64,000 nucleotides of DNA from NCBI GenBank assembly GCA_963920765.1, contig OY987251.1, forward strand, positions 14,883,219-14,947,218. Direction: 5' to 3'. A model generated the notes under the pieces. The model had not been told where the DNA came from, made no database searches, and worked only from the letters and a program-made list of their open reading frames with translations. Shown piece after piece: positions 24,261-35,598 of the stretch. The stretch is from Ulota crispa (lineage: Eukaryota; Streptophyta; Bryopsida; Orthotrichales; Orthotrichaceae). Every line of letters starts with the position of its first letter. Position 1 is the stretch's first letter. A program made the position numbers and the translations under genes.

Positions 24261-25126
24261 CAGTATTAAACAAGCATGAATTGTCCGGTGCCTTGGTGCA
24301 GTTCAAAGAACTTTGCATGATACATAGCAAAAAGGGGATTTTGTTGTTTTGAATCATAGAGATTGATTCTTATGCAATCCCAACCAAGCATACCAAATTT
24401 TGATTCCAAAAAACCAAAACCCTATTTTTGATGAATTAATTTGTATTAAATTCATGATTTTACATGAATATTGATTGAAGAAAATTGGTGATGAACTTTT
24501 GAGATTCAATAGCACGGATGTGTAGGCATCCATACGCACATCCTTCTAATAAGTATTTTCAAAAAATGTTCCTAAGTTCCTTTTATAATGATTTCAATGT
24601 TGGGATGAACATGTTCAAATTTTGTAAAGTAAATGTTTCTTCATGATAATCAAATTTTGTTACTTGACTCATACACTATGACTAAATTTGTACCTTTGAA
24701 CATGACAATATGTTTACTTAGCCAAAAGATAGTTTAAAAACAAAAATATCTATTTTACAAATTTTGGTCCTACTACAACCCACATTGAACACTTTGTCAA
24801 TCAAAATCTTGTTACTTGGAGGTATATGTTTTAACATGAAAAAGGTGCATGTAGATGTTCCCTGCACATCCATGCAATTGAATCTCAAAAATTTATCACC
24901 AGTTTTCTTCAATCAATTTTCATGTAAAATCATGAATTTAATACAAATAAATTCACCAAAAATAGGGTTTTGGTTTTTTGGAATCAGAATTTGGTATGCT
25001 TGGTTGGGATTGCATAAGAATCAATCCCTATGATTCAAAACAACAAAATCCCAATTTTGCTATGTATCTTGCAAAGTTCTTTGAACTGCACCAAGGCATT
25101 GGACAATTCATGCTTGCCTGATACTG
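24261..25126. mobile_element. Foldback unit U6
   Basis: 866 bp with ends CAGTATTAAACAAGCATG and CATGCTTGCCTGATACTG. It is the same type as U9 (27506-28367), sharing the outer motif AATTGTCCGGTGCCTTG. Confidence 0.8.
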
Positions 25127-25128
25127 TA

Positions 25129-25673
25129 CAATACCCTAAAGAAAGAGTACATAGGTCCCTCTTATAGAATTCAAAGAAGTTCATACTATAAATAAACTAG
25201 TTTTTGGCAAAATAAACATATCATCATGTTTAAAGGTACAAACTTAATCACAATGTATGAGTCAAATAACAAAAACTAATTTCCATGAAGACATTTGTTT
25301 TTTACTAAATTTGGTCATGATCACCCTAACATTAAAATCTCTATAGAAGGAATTTTGAATTTTTTTGGAAATGTTTGTTTGAAAGAAAGATGTGTGTATG
25401 GATGTCTCCTACATATACATGCAATCAAATCTCAAAAATTCATCACCAATGTATTTTAATCAACTTTCTTATAAAACCATGATTTTGACCCAATTTTTCA
25501 TACCAAAAATAGAATTTTGATTTTCAGTAATTTGAAATTTGGTATGCTTGGTCATGATTGCACAAGAATCACATACAAAAAATCTGAGGATAAAATGCCA
25601 ATTGTATTCTTTGGTATACCAACTTTTATGAATGCCATGAGAGGGACTTATGTACTCTTTCTTTTGGGTATTG
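25129..25673. mobile_element. Foldback unit U7
   Basis: 545 bp, CAATACCCTAAAGAAAGAG to CTTTTGGGTATTG. Read on the minus strand it matches U1 nearly base for base, including the asymmetric centre. The two are therefore recent copies rather than just two palindromes. Confidence 0.8.
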
Positions 25674-25675
25674 TA

Positions 25676-27503
25676 CAATACTGTACTATACCCCTCAGTA
25701 CGTTTACATTCGGGCTCAATTTGCCCTTCAAAGAACTTTGGTTAAAATAGAGTATAATTTGCATTTTTAAAACTTGAATCATGGTTTTGTAATTCTTATG
25801 CACTCTCAATCAGGCATACCAAATTTTAGTTCCAAAAAATCAAAATCCCATTTTTGGTCAATTGTTTTGTATAAAAATCACGGTTTTACATGAAAACTAA
25901 TTGAAGAAAATTGGTGATGAATTTTTGAGATTTGATTGCATGGGTATGTAGGAAACATTCATATACACCCTTTCTATGTTGAAAAAATGTCATTAATCCC
26001 TAAAGGACCAAAGTCCCCTCGGGGGACAAATGGGATTTTGGGCATGTATCTATGGCTAATCTACTTTTTGTGATTTTCTGAAACTTTTATTGAAGGTGGG
26101 GAATTCAAAGATCTACGTGGGCATCTAATTTTTTCTTCATTCCGACATTTGATGAAGAAGTTATGCATGAATTTATGGAAAATGGTGTTTGAGGGACAGC
26201 CAAAAACTTCTTTAAAAATTTCATTTTTTTCAAATAAAATTCTGAAATAGGTTCTTTAGACATATATATAAATGTGGGGAGCTTTGAATCATTCAATTTT
26301 GATACATGAGATGAAAGTTATGAGGGATTTTTGTTTGCGGGCAATTCTAGATTCTCTACTCTAAAATAAACTTTGAAGTCCTTTATTTTACTCAATTTTC
26401 AATATTATGGAAAAAAAAAAACAAAACCAAATGATGTAGATTGTTTATCACAACATTCTAATTGTTGGGATTTGCATTTTTCTTTTTTACAATTAAATTC
26501 TTGACAATTTAGTGTTTCGACTCATTCTCTACTTCTTTTTACTTACTATTTTTTCCCATGTGTTGTATAGTTCCAATTGATTCAAAAATTCTCCCACACA
26601 TACCTAACTTGGTCTCCTACATAGGAAAAATAATCCTCAACTTTGTGTAGAGTAATTTTTTTGATCTAAGAGTGGTCAAAGCCTTTTGAAATTTTTGGGC
26701 AGCATAAAAAAAAACTCATTTCCGCAATTCAAATGTAAATATCTCACTCATTTTCGTGTAGATTGAGCTGAATTTTTTACCACGTGTGTCTCTTGGAGTC
26801 TACTGTAAGATCTTATGGTTAGATTCTTGTAAAAAACTTTTTTCTTACCATTGTACTTGCTACCCCAAAAGTGGCAGTTTTCTATATTTTTCACAGAAAA
26901 AATGGCTTGGTCCTTTAGGGGTTAAGTAACACAAACATGATTTACAAAGAAATCAATGTCAAATCAACATGAGGTGTGATAGGACTACAATTTGTAAAAT
27001 AGACTTTTCTTTATTTTAGTCATATTTTGCTACTTAACTCATATGCCATGACTAAATTTGTACCTATGAGCATGACAATATGTTCACTTAACCAAAAGCT
27101 AGTTAAAAAATAGAGATATTTGTTTTACAAATTGAGGTCCTACCACACCTCATGTTGATTTGACATTGATTTCTTTGGAGATCATGTTTGTGTTAATGAC
27201 ATTTTCTCAACATGAAAAGGGTGTATATGAATGTTTCCTACATACCCATGCAATCAAATCTCAAAAATTCATCACCAATTTTCTTCAATTAGTTTTCATG
27301 TAAAACCGTGATTTTTATACAAAACAATTGACCAAAAATGGGATTTTGATTTTTTGGAACTAAAATTTGGTATGCCTGATTGAGAGTGCATAAGAATTAC
27401 AAAACCATGATTCAAGTTTTAAAAATGCAAATTATACTCTACTTTAACCTAAGTTCTTTGAAGGGCAAATTGAGCCCGAACGTAAACATATTGAGGGTCA
27501 CTG
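25676..27503. mobile_element. Foldback unit U8, interrupted by a TTAA element
   Basis: The arms share GGGCTCAATTTGCCCTTCAA near both ends. The right end CCTCAATATG is followed by CTGTACAG, the border with U9; the left border lies at the TA of 25674 or of 25684. Element P4 occupies 25997-26921; without it the unit is about 0.9 kb. Confidence 0.7.
25997..26921. mobile_element. TTAA-flanked piggyBac-like element P4 inside U8
   Basis: It starts TCCCTAAAGGACCAAAG and ends TTGGTCCTTTAGGGG between TTAA at 25993-25996 and 26922-26925. The opposite arm of U8 (27193-27196) keeps one TTAA in matching context, which is the empty site. This is the cleanest inverted-end pair of the family in the window. 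Confidence 0.85.
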
Positions 27504-27505
27504 TA

Positions 27506-28367
27506 CAGTACCATGCAAGTATGAATTGTCCGGTGCCTTGCTGCAGTTCTAAGAACTTCCCATAATATATAGCAAAATTGAGATTTTGTTGTTTTGAATC
27601 ATAGAGATTGATTCTTATGCAATCCCAACCAAGCATACCAAATTTTGATTCCAAAAAGCCAAAACCCTATTTTTGGTGAATTATTTTGTATTAAATTCAT
27701 GATTTTACATGAAAATTGATTGAAGAGAATTGGCAATGAATTTTTTAAATTTGATTGCATGGATATGTTGGAAACATCCATACACACATTTTCCCTTCTA
27801 AAAAGAACCCCCTTAAGTAACAAAATTATGATCAACAAAGAGTCCAATGTGGGTTGTAGTAGGACCAAAATTTGTAAAGTAGATATTTCTATTTTTTAAG
27901 TGGTTTTTGGCTAAGTAAACATATTGTCATGTTCAAAGGTACAAACTTAGTCATAATGTATAAATCAAATAACAAAAATTGATTAACATAAAGAAATATC
28001 TATTTAAAAAAGAATTCACCTCACATTGAACTCTTTGTTGATCATAATTTTGTTACTTAAGGGGGTTCTTTTTAGAAGGGAAAATGTGTGTATGGATGTT
28101 TCCAACATATCCATGCAATCAAATTTAAAAAATTCATTGCCAATTCTCTTCAATCAATTTTCATGTAAAATCATGAATTTAATACAAAATAATTCACCAA
28201 AAATAGGGTTTTGGTTTTTTGGAATCAAAATTTGGTATGCTTGGTTGGGATTGCATAAGAATCAATCTCTATGATTCAAAACAACAAAATCTCAATTTTG
28301 CTATATATTATGGGAAGTTCTTGGAACTGCAGCAAGGCACCAGACAATTCATGCTTGCCTGGTACTG
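27506..28367. mobile_element. Foldback unit U9
   Basis: 862 bp, with arms complementary about position 27936. The ends are CAGTACCATGCAAG and CTTGCCTGGTACTG. Just beyond it a 19-bp end segment (TGCTTGCCTGGTACTGTAC) is duplicated, marking the array's right edge. Confidence 0.8.
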
Positions 28368-28369
28368 TA

Positions 28370-29441
28370 CTGCTTGCCTGGTACTGTACTGTGAAGCAGC
28401 ATACTGTTTGGTGAAGAACAAGGATTGTGTCACTTCCAAAAACAATGGTGTTGTTACGGCCGAATATCAAGTTCAGAAATGCCCACGAATTATGTTAGCA
28501 AAGTTTCAAGAGAAATTGAATTCACACAGCTTGCCATCTTGCCACATGGCTTGCTACTCCGGATTTTACTAGGCAAAATTGTTTCGTTTTTTTTCACAAC
28601 AAGCGTAGTTTCCGTAGTTCAGTCACAACTACCCAAAATCTGACTATTCTTGATTTACCTGGTTCAGGTTCAAGGTGCGATATTATAATGTAACATAAGA
28701 CAGAGTGGTCCAGTGGCCCAAACTTGTGGGCAATATAATAGTGGCAATTTCACAGGTTTGAGATTATGGATTGAGATCCAAACATCCAATAACTGGTTGT
28801 CAATGCTAACGTAATGATTTACATCTAATCAGTTGAGACTCAGCAAGCAAAATTCTCCCCAAATGAATTGGAGGTCGGTTGATCTTCATGGTTTTAAAAT
28901 ACTAGGCTTACACTCTCCAAGTTTCACACTCTCTCGTGCATTCGAGTGAGCTTCTGACATTCTAGTTTGGGCATGTGGGCTACCGGCACACTAAACACCG
29001 ATTATTTTCAGACATTTTATGCAAGGCTGTTGATAGGCTGCAGTTGCTTCTCGTGGATTCTCATGGAATCTAGTAAGCTGGCTGGCTACCTTTCAATTAG
29101 CTCATAAACGATGTCAGGGATGTTTGGAACTGGACCTATATGGGTCCTCGAAGTTTCAATTTTACGGGTCTTGCCCATAAAAAAGGTCTTGGAGATATAT
29201 CCATAAAAGCGCAGATAAAAAAATAAAAAATGCATCGAACCATGCACACACCTATCACAAGTGAGGACAAGAGTAAATTTTGAAAACTAACACAATAATT
29301 TCAAACGGTGAAGCTCTTCACTTAATCCATTAAGAGAGATAACATATCTTCGTTTGCGTGCGTCCAAGCATCATCGTGAAATAAGAACACTCAACATTAC
29401 CATCTATGAAAAAGAATTTAGATGGAAAACTAGGCCAGGAC
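28370..29441. other. Spacer between foldback array and fibrillin gene
   Basis: The part near 29442 should hold the 3' UTR of the fibrillin gene. Nothing else is recognisable. Confidence 0.5.
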
Positions 29442-31454
29442 TCAAACAGGAACTCTGTAGCTGGGCTCGTCCATGATCAGCACAAACAAGTTTCCTCTAT
29501 CTCCTCGGGAGACTCTGTCATACATTTCATAACACCAGCAGCAGTCAGTTAAAAACAGCACACAAGTAACCGATGCAGCTTGCGGTTCAAATGCGCAGTC
29601 GCATTCATGACAACATTGCAGTATTCCTCACCTACAAACGGGTACAATCAGAAATGCAGCTTTTCCAGTACAAAATAGTGCATCTTCGCTTCAGTTGTCA
29701 CAGCTCAGTAATGGATTAACACTTTATATAACAAGGAGCGTCACAATCAGTAGTAAGAGCGAATCTTCATGTTCTGCACTTACCGCAATTCATCGTCCAA
29801 ATATGTAATCTCAAGCTCTCCTCGAGCCCGCCCTGGTACCTTGACGCTAATCTGCGAGAGATCGCCACAAAATTACTCAGGGATGCCATAATTGCTCGTA
29901 TCGACGACACGGCCAAAAGAAAACATTCCGTCACGAAAGCTGGACGATGTTAGAAAACATCCATACCCAGGAAAAAGAGAGGGGCGTGCACAACAAGAAA
30001 CACACGTACCAATCCACCAATTTTAAAGAAATCAAACTTAACGATTACTTTCTTCGAGTTGACAGGTTCTAAGTTTGCTGTGACCTGCACCACGACACAA
30101 GTATAAGATAAAACTAAATAATTTCAACGCCCACTATCAACAATAAGGCTGCAACACACACGACAAATAATACAACGCCAGATCCAATCACACCTTAAGA
30201 GTTCAATAAGAAAGTGAGATTTAGAATTATCTAACAGTATTTTCATTCCTAGTAGTAGAACAACACTAGCATCCAAACGGAAAAGCGCCTTCTTGCTTGG
30301 ACGTTGTCCATTTTACTTACTTGATTGAAATAAGGCCACGTTTCCAGGTTTTGTGCTCTCAGAGTGTCGGCATTGATGGCTTGATAGATAGCACCATTAG
30401 GTCTCAGAAATTTGAACCTCTGCAGACATCCCAAAGAAGGAAAAACTTGCAATGTTTCAGAAAGAAGAAGAATCTCATCTCAACAGCATCACGTCAACGA
30501 CAAGCAAGTGGCAATTTTCTTCTGTATAGATCAGGAAAATGATACCCCAAAGTATCTGCGAGTTCAATTTGAGCATGCTGAGAATCTCCTAGATACATAC
30601 ATACAAGCAAAAGAGATTGTTGCTACAATATAGAGAGCAGACCTCGACACCATAATTACCTCCTTCTTCAAAATACTAGAAGAAGTAGTGTAGAGGAGTT
30701 CCCATTTTCCGTTCAAAAATGGCGACTTGAGAGGTTCCTTAGTGGGGTTCAAGGCTTCCAGCTCTCGCGCAATCTGAATGAGCCCACCAAACACTCACTC
30801 AAAGCCCGTTTAGGGATAACACCAGATTGGCCCTGAGAAGCTCGACCCGTTGCTCGAACTCTACTCTACACCTGCATGCCTGCCAGTCTGACGTTTATCG
30901 GTCGGATTTTTGTACGTGAGAACCGCCGGCCATATCATAAGTTAAATAAATTTCTCCCACTGCAATATTTTACATTATTCTGACTCAAAATATCAAATTC
31001 TACGACTCCAAGTTTAAATTCAAACACAGTAGTTAATCTCAAATTTGTCCTGGGAACTGTACGTGGATCCACAACAGACCTTGTCCACGCGGGCAATGTC
31101 CTCGTCGCTGGCCTCGGCGCCTCTCTGCAACGGAGCTATGGCGTCCAAGAGCTCCTTCTTCACCACTTCCTTGTCCTTCTTAGCCTGCTCAAATGGGAAC
31201 AACGCACCTCGCAGGCCTTCAGACTTGCTGCCGTGCGGCCTCGCCGCCTTCACCCCAATGCCATTAAGCTTATCGCCTTTCAGCCCAAACCCCACACCCG
31301 TTAAGTAGCCGCTGCCGCTGCCACTGCCAAAGAAAAAGCGCTGCTGCGAATTGGGCAAGAGAGCCTGCACAAAGTGGGCCCTGCTAATTGTGCGCGAGTG
31401 GAATGTGGGGGCGGAGAGGCCACATTGAGGCGTCGACGCCGCTACGCTTACCAT
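29442..31454 (-). CDS. Plastid-lipid-associated protein / fibrillin (FBN3-like)
   Basis: Six exons (31454-31080, 30773-30660, 30419-30321, 30084-30010, 29851-29784, 29514-29442) join in phase to 267 residues, ATG to TGA, all with GT-AG introns. Fibrillins are lipocalin-like proteins of plastoglobules and thylakoids that bind lipids. The first 80 or so residues are rich in Ser, Gly and basic residues and look like a transit peptide. The PAP/fibrillin domain follows: [83 protein letters not shown], and the terminal [20 protein letters not shown]. The spacing is closest, from memory, to Arabidopsis FBN3. No neighbour is functionally linked. Confidence 0.93.
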
Positions 31455-32588
31455 GTTGCTCCAAATCCGCCCCCTCCTGTATGTGGCAAAACGAGAATTG
31501 GAGAATTGAATAAGTCGGCGGGTTTCAAAATCTCGAAAGGAGTAACTGAGTAATCAAAGTAAAGAGTGAAAGGAAGTCGTCCATGCGATGAAAGGGTGTT
31601 GTTGGTACCTTAAAAGGACACCCAGAGTGCGCTCCTGCTGCGGAAAGCCAGTGACAGACAGTGTGCTGCTGAATTGAGTCGAGAACCTTCAATACCTTCA
31701 GTGGGATGCCGACTTGCAGCTTGAATCATGCACATACGAATATCTGGAACCACAAGCGGAGCCAAATGATGAGCAGCATCGAATGTGAGATTGCCGACAT
31801 GTGAGCGCAGGTGGCGTCCTGTGGTGCAGTGAAATCAGTGAAATCTCCGCAGAACGACGGGCGCTGCTGCTGCTGCTGGACGTGGACGCCGACCAACGAC
31901 GACGACCACTAAGCTTAAGTGATCACCTTTCCTTTCCTTGAATGAATGGGGTGGCCCTTTCCTTGCTCTCCATGTGCCCTTCATGCTTCTAAAGCCACAC
32001 ATATATACTGTATATGTATGAATTTGAGTTAAATTAGGACCAACTACAAACAGATTTTGGTAAAGTCTAAACAAATAGTGGACCACTACCAATGCATGGA
32101 AGTGTACTTTATTTTGTAAAAGAAGAATTGACAAACTTGATTGGCATGTTTCAAGGAGAAATCATTATTTCTCAAGAGTCTTATTTCTCAAGAGTCTTGG
32201 TTGATTGTGGAATGATCAATTTTGGTAGTTGGATTTGACTTTTGTATAAGGTTACCTCATATATGTAACTTGCTGTAACACATAAAGAAAATTGTAATTT
32301 TTTTCTTCAAATGGGATTAATAATATATTAATGGAAAGGTGCTTATCATGAGTATTCCAACAATATATCATGCATCTAATTTGGATCAAACTTCCACGTG
32401 TAGGACTCAATTGAAGGTTTGATATCAATGAATCATGTATGTCACTACATTTTAGATTTTGTTAATAGCAAGGCAATCCTCCTTGTTCACTTATTTCCCC
32501 TTGCTCACATGCAAGCAATGAAATCTTTATTTGCAATTGTAGAAATATGCTTTATCAATTTTGATATATTCTTTGAATCTTGGCCAAC
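31455..32588. other. Fibrillin promoter region and spacer
   Basis: The first 400 bp upstream of the fibrillin ATG are less AT-rich and probably hold the 5' UTR and promoter. No clear TATA box is assigned. A CTG/CGA trinucleotide-like run is seen near 31860-31910. Confidence 0.4.
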
Positions 32589-32592
32589 TTAA

Positions 32593-33227
32593 CCCCTCAA
32601 TGCCCATGGATTTTCTCAAGTATCTCAAAATCTGCTCTTGAATGAATATAATGGCAACATTTTGATAAGTTGTATCAATTTCTTTTAAATTGTAATTGTA
32701 CAAATTCAAACTAGATTTATTAGAGATCACATAGGAAAAGAAAACACAACAATATCATTTATGGATTGAAAGATTATAAGATTTTATCATGTGGGTGTTA
32801 AAATTGTGAAAGTGATTTGAAGTCTTTCAACCCTCTTTTCATATCTCAAATTTAAAATTGAGGGTATAAAAAAAAAGTATGTAAAGGACAACATGTGTAA
32901 CCCTAATCAATTTACGGCTTCTTAAAATCTACTCTACAATTTTTTAAATTAAGTTTCTAATGTGATTGTTTCTCCAAGTTCTAGTGTACTTGAGGCTCAT
33001 TTCCAAGAGCTCTCAACACTAGAAAGTGAAGATTTGCAATGAATACCCTTGCACAAAATCTTGAATAGACAAATCATGATCAATTATTTTCGAAATTAGA
33101 TTTTTGATAATAAAACAAGATTTCAATCAAACTAATTTAAAAATAACCGCTAAAATTAATCTTCAAGAAAAGTTAATTATTTCCAAATTGAAATGCAGAG
33201 GTGAACAGTTTTGGTCCCCTTGGGCAG
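32593..33227. mobile_element. TTAA-family element, 0.65-kb subfamily, right end eroded
   Basis: It starts CCCCTCAATGCCCATGG after TTAA (32589-32592). The interior matches 39030-39684 along its length (for example AGATTATAAGATTTTA and TTCTAGTGTACTTGAGG). The right end near 33227 is diverged and its TTAA is lost. No open frame. Confidence 0.6.
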
Positions 33228-34665
33228 TGAGGCAACTACACATGAAAATGTGCTTGAAGTGTTCAACCTAACATTGAAGCACTAAATAAACCTAAATATG
33301 TCAACAATCTTACATACCCTTGGTCATGAGACATAAAATATTAATCAATTACTTTATGGGATTTTCAAATTAATGCACATCTTAAAGATAGTGAATAGAA
33401 TCCTTTTTTGAAGCTGATTTGCATAAAGTTAGTAAAAATTTGGAAATCATTGTCTTCCTGGAATTCAGTAAATTTGGTTTTACTTTATTCTTTTGCATTT
33501 TTATATGTTCAGAAATCATTTTGTTTCTCAAATGATTAAGATTGTATTCTGTTATAAAGACATTAAATTTACGTTTGTTTCTAGGAAAAAAATACACCAT
33601 AAAATGAAAATAGACAATAAGAAAATAACGTTAATTTAGTTTGTTGCTACTAGAATTTGATTGCTCTTATGACATTATTTTTGTTTATTTAGTCACCAAA
33701 CTTGTTACTTGTTTACATTTTATCATACGTATATGCAACTTAGATTTTAGCTTTATGCTATTGGCTACATAAAAATAGTATTTGAAACCATTTTTTAAAA
33801 CTAGCAGCAATGTATAATCTTGACAAATTGTGGGGTAACTGATTTTATTAATCCATTTTTGCAAACTTGCAATCATTTTTTGTTTAACTTTCTTGTCTAA
33901 TTAACCTAAAGATTTTGCAACTCACGGGATTAGAGCGTATGGTTCTAAACCATGAACCCAAGGGTTCAAATCCCTTCAAAACTAATAAAAAAAAGAAAGT
34001 AATACTATTGTGTAAATCTATTTTCTAAAAGGACTATGTTTGTTTTTCTTTAAAAAAAATAGATTTTGAAAATCCCTACTTTATTCTTTCAGAACTAAAG
34101 GTATCACAAACAAAATTTTCACAAGTGTATTTATTTATTTATCATAACTAAAATAAAGTTTCAAAATTTTAAAACAATATACGAAAAATCCATGATTTTC
34201 TTTCCTTACAAAAAAGACAAATCAACAATCAAGAAAAGGACTAGAACTTCCTTGTCGAGAATAAAAACTACTGGTTCAATTGTTAACCACTAATAAAAGG
34301 AGTGAACAATAAAGATCATAAGTATTGAACAATAGAGATCATGGTATATAGTTTGGTTTATTTGAAACTTCTAAAATTCAGGGGCACTTTAAGGGGCTTG
34401 GGAGAGCTGACCCCTCATCGGCACCCACTTCAATGAAGGGCAAGTGGCTTTGACAATGACATGTTTATATTTGCAAGCCAAGATGAAAAAATTTCACTTT
34501 TTTACAAATAATGGAAAAAGTTGGAATTTGTCCTATATTTTGATGTTGTTTAGGTGTATCCTCTAGACCTAATCAGAATCGTTGAATCCATATATGAAAT
34601 AAAAATTCCCAAATCTACTCTCCTGATAGTAAGTTAGATTTCCAAACTCTCATAAATTTTGAAAT
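33228..34665. other. AT-rich spacer containing one tRNA-like sequence
   Basis: Apart from the tRNA-like sequence at 33911-33983, nothing is recognisable. Confidence 0.5.
33911..33983 (+). tRNA. tRNA-like sequence, anticodon CTA, probably a pseudogene
   Basis: 73 nt fold as a cloverleaf: acceptor GATTTTG/CAAAACT (one mismatch and one G-T), D stem CTC/GAG, anticodon stem TATGG/CCATG with loop TTCTAAA, and T stem AAGGG/CCCTT with loop TTCAAAT. The GGTTCAAATCC box is a good Pol III B box. The anticodon would be CTA, reading amber codons. An A-rich stretch rather than a T-run follows, which fits a retroposed tRNA or SINE head better than a working gene. It resembles tRNA-Lys in the anticodon arm. 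Confidence 0.4.
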
Positions 34666-34889
34666 GTGAAAATGCTAAGAAGCTTATTCACCCTGGCCCC
34701 ATACCACAAACTCAGAATGAAAGCTGTTGACCGAGTTTTCCGACCCCATTCATCCAGGCAGGCAGGGGCCAGGGGGGCACTGAAAGGGTCAGTTCACCGG
34801 TCACTAGTCACCACTAGTCTTCACCCTGTCCACGCTGCTGGTGAGGTTGAGGTTGAGGGTTTGTAGCAAAGCGAAGCCCAGGGCAACAA

Positions 34890-35200
34890 GGAGGTGCGCA
34901 CGCTACGAGAGGAGCTTTAGGGTTACGCAGCAGACCAAGCACGTACGCACCGCCACCAGATTGTGGCTTCCGAATCGCGCCGCGACTGCCAGTCAACACT
35001 GACGACCGGCTTGTGAGTCTCTCGATGCGCGTCGCGACCTGCGTAGGAGTTCCGGTACATATGCTATGCGAGAGGAGCTTTAGGGTCAGGATAAAGCCAA
35101 GGAGAACAAGTAGGTACGCACGCAACGAGCACGCGACGAGAGGAGCGTCAAAGTTAAGAACAAAGCCAAGGAGAACAAGCAGGTACGCTAAGTTATGTCC
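34890..35200. repeat. Imperfect direct repeats upstream of CXIP4
   Basis: The motifs GAGAGGAGCTTTAGGGT, AAAGCCAAGGAGAACAAG and AGGTACGCACGCAACGAG recur two to three times (near 34900, 35070 and 35140). They form a degenerate 55-90-bp repeat. The region is GC-richer than its surroundings and probably holds the CXIP4 promoter and 5' UTR. Confidence 0.6.
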
Positions 35201-35598
35201 CTGTAGCGGCTCGCTTTTCGAGTGAGTTATCTACTCAAACTAAACTTTTTCTCATGGTGGCTTCTGACGATGCAAAGCTTCCTCCTCTGCGGCTCAGTGC
35301 CAACAAATGTTCAAATTGTTCATGCTCTTATTTAATTCGGGGAATCAGGGCTCTTGTGTTGGAAACTCATGATCATTGTGGTTCGATTTTTAGGGTTTGA
35401 GTAGGGTTTTAAGAAGTCTTTCAAGCTTTTTTCAATCGACGTAAGCTTACGTTGGGGGCGGTGTCGCAGGAAGTAGACTGGGTTATGCTGTAACTACTCG
35501 AGTGATTTTCTTTCTGTTGATAGTTCTGAGTATATTTGTGGCAACTGTTTGTGGCTTTGTTGAGCTTAGAGGGTTAGCGAATTTTTGAAAGAAGCAAG

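Larger units (their letters stand above)
19365..28367. repeat. Array of nine abutting foldback elements (U1-U9)
   Basis: Nine long-inverted-repeat units lie end to end with only a shared TA, or a few bases, between them. Four borders read CTGTACA (20786, 25124, 27501; 24254-24261 with a small insert), and J1 reads CTGTAGAG. That is the sequence expected if each element inserts at the TA that ends its neighbour. All units share a core (for example CAAGCATACCAAATTT and its complement) but differ in their outer 100-150 bp. No protein-coding content is visible. Strong hairpins would form in any transcript. Confidence 0.85.

Noticed and set aside
19305-25678. Matching open frames of 60-90 residues at 19305-19574 and 25469-25678
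   Set aside because: They are the same inverted repeat (U1 and U7) read twice. There is no start context, no domain, and they lie inside a non-coding element.
24354-28274. Repeated short open frames ending in WYAWLGLHKNQSL at several sites on both strands
   Set aside because: They coincide with the arms of the foldback units and appear on opposite strands of the same palindrome. They are translations of a repeated DNA core, not a protein family.
13820-28370. A CRISPR-like or satellite array
   Set aside because: Units are 0.5-0.9 kb, palindromic, and differ in their outer sequence, with no short repeat-spacer pattern. The host is a plant.
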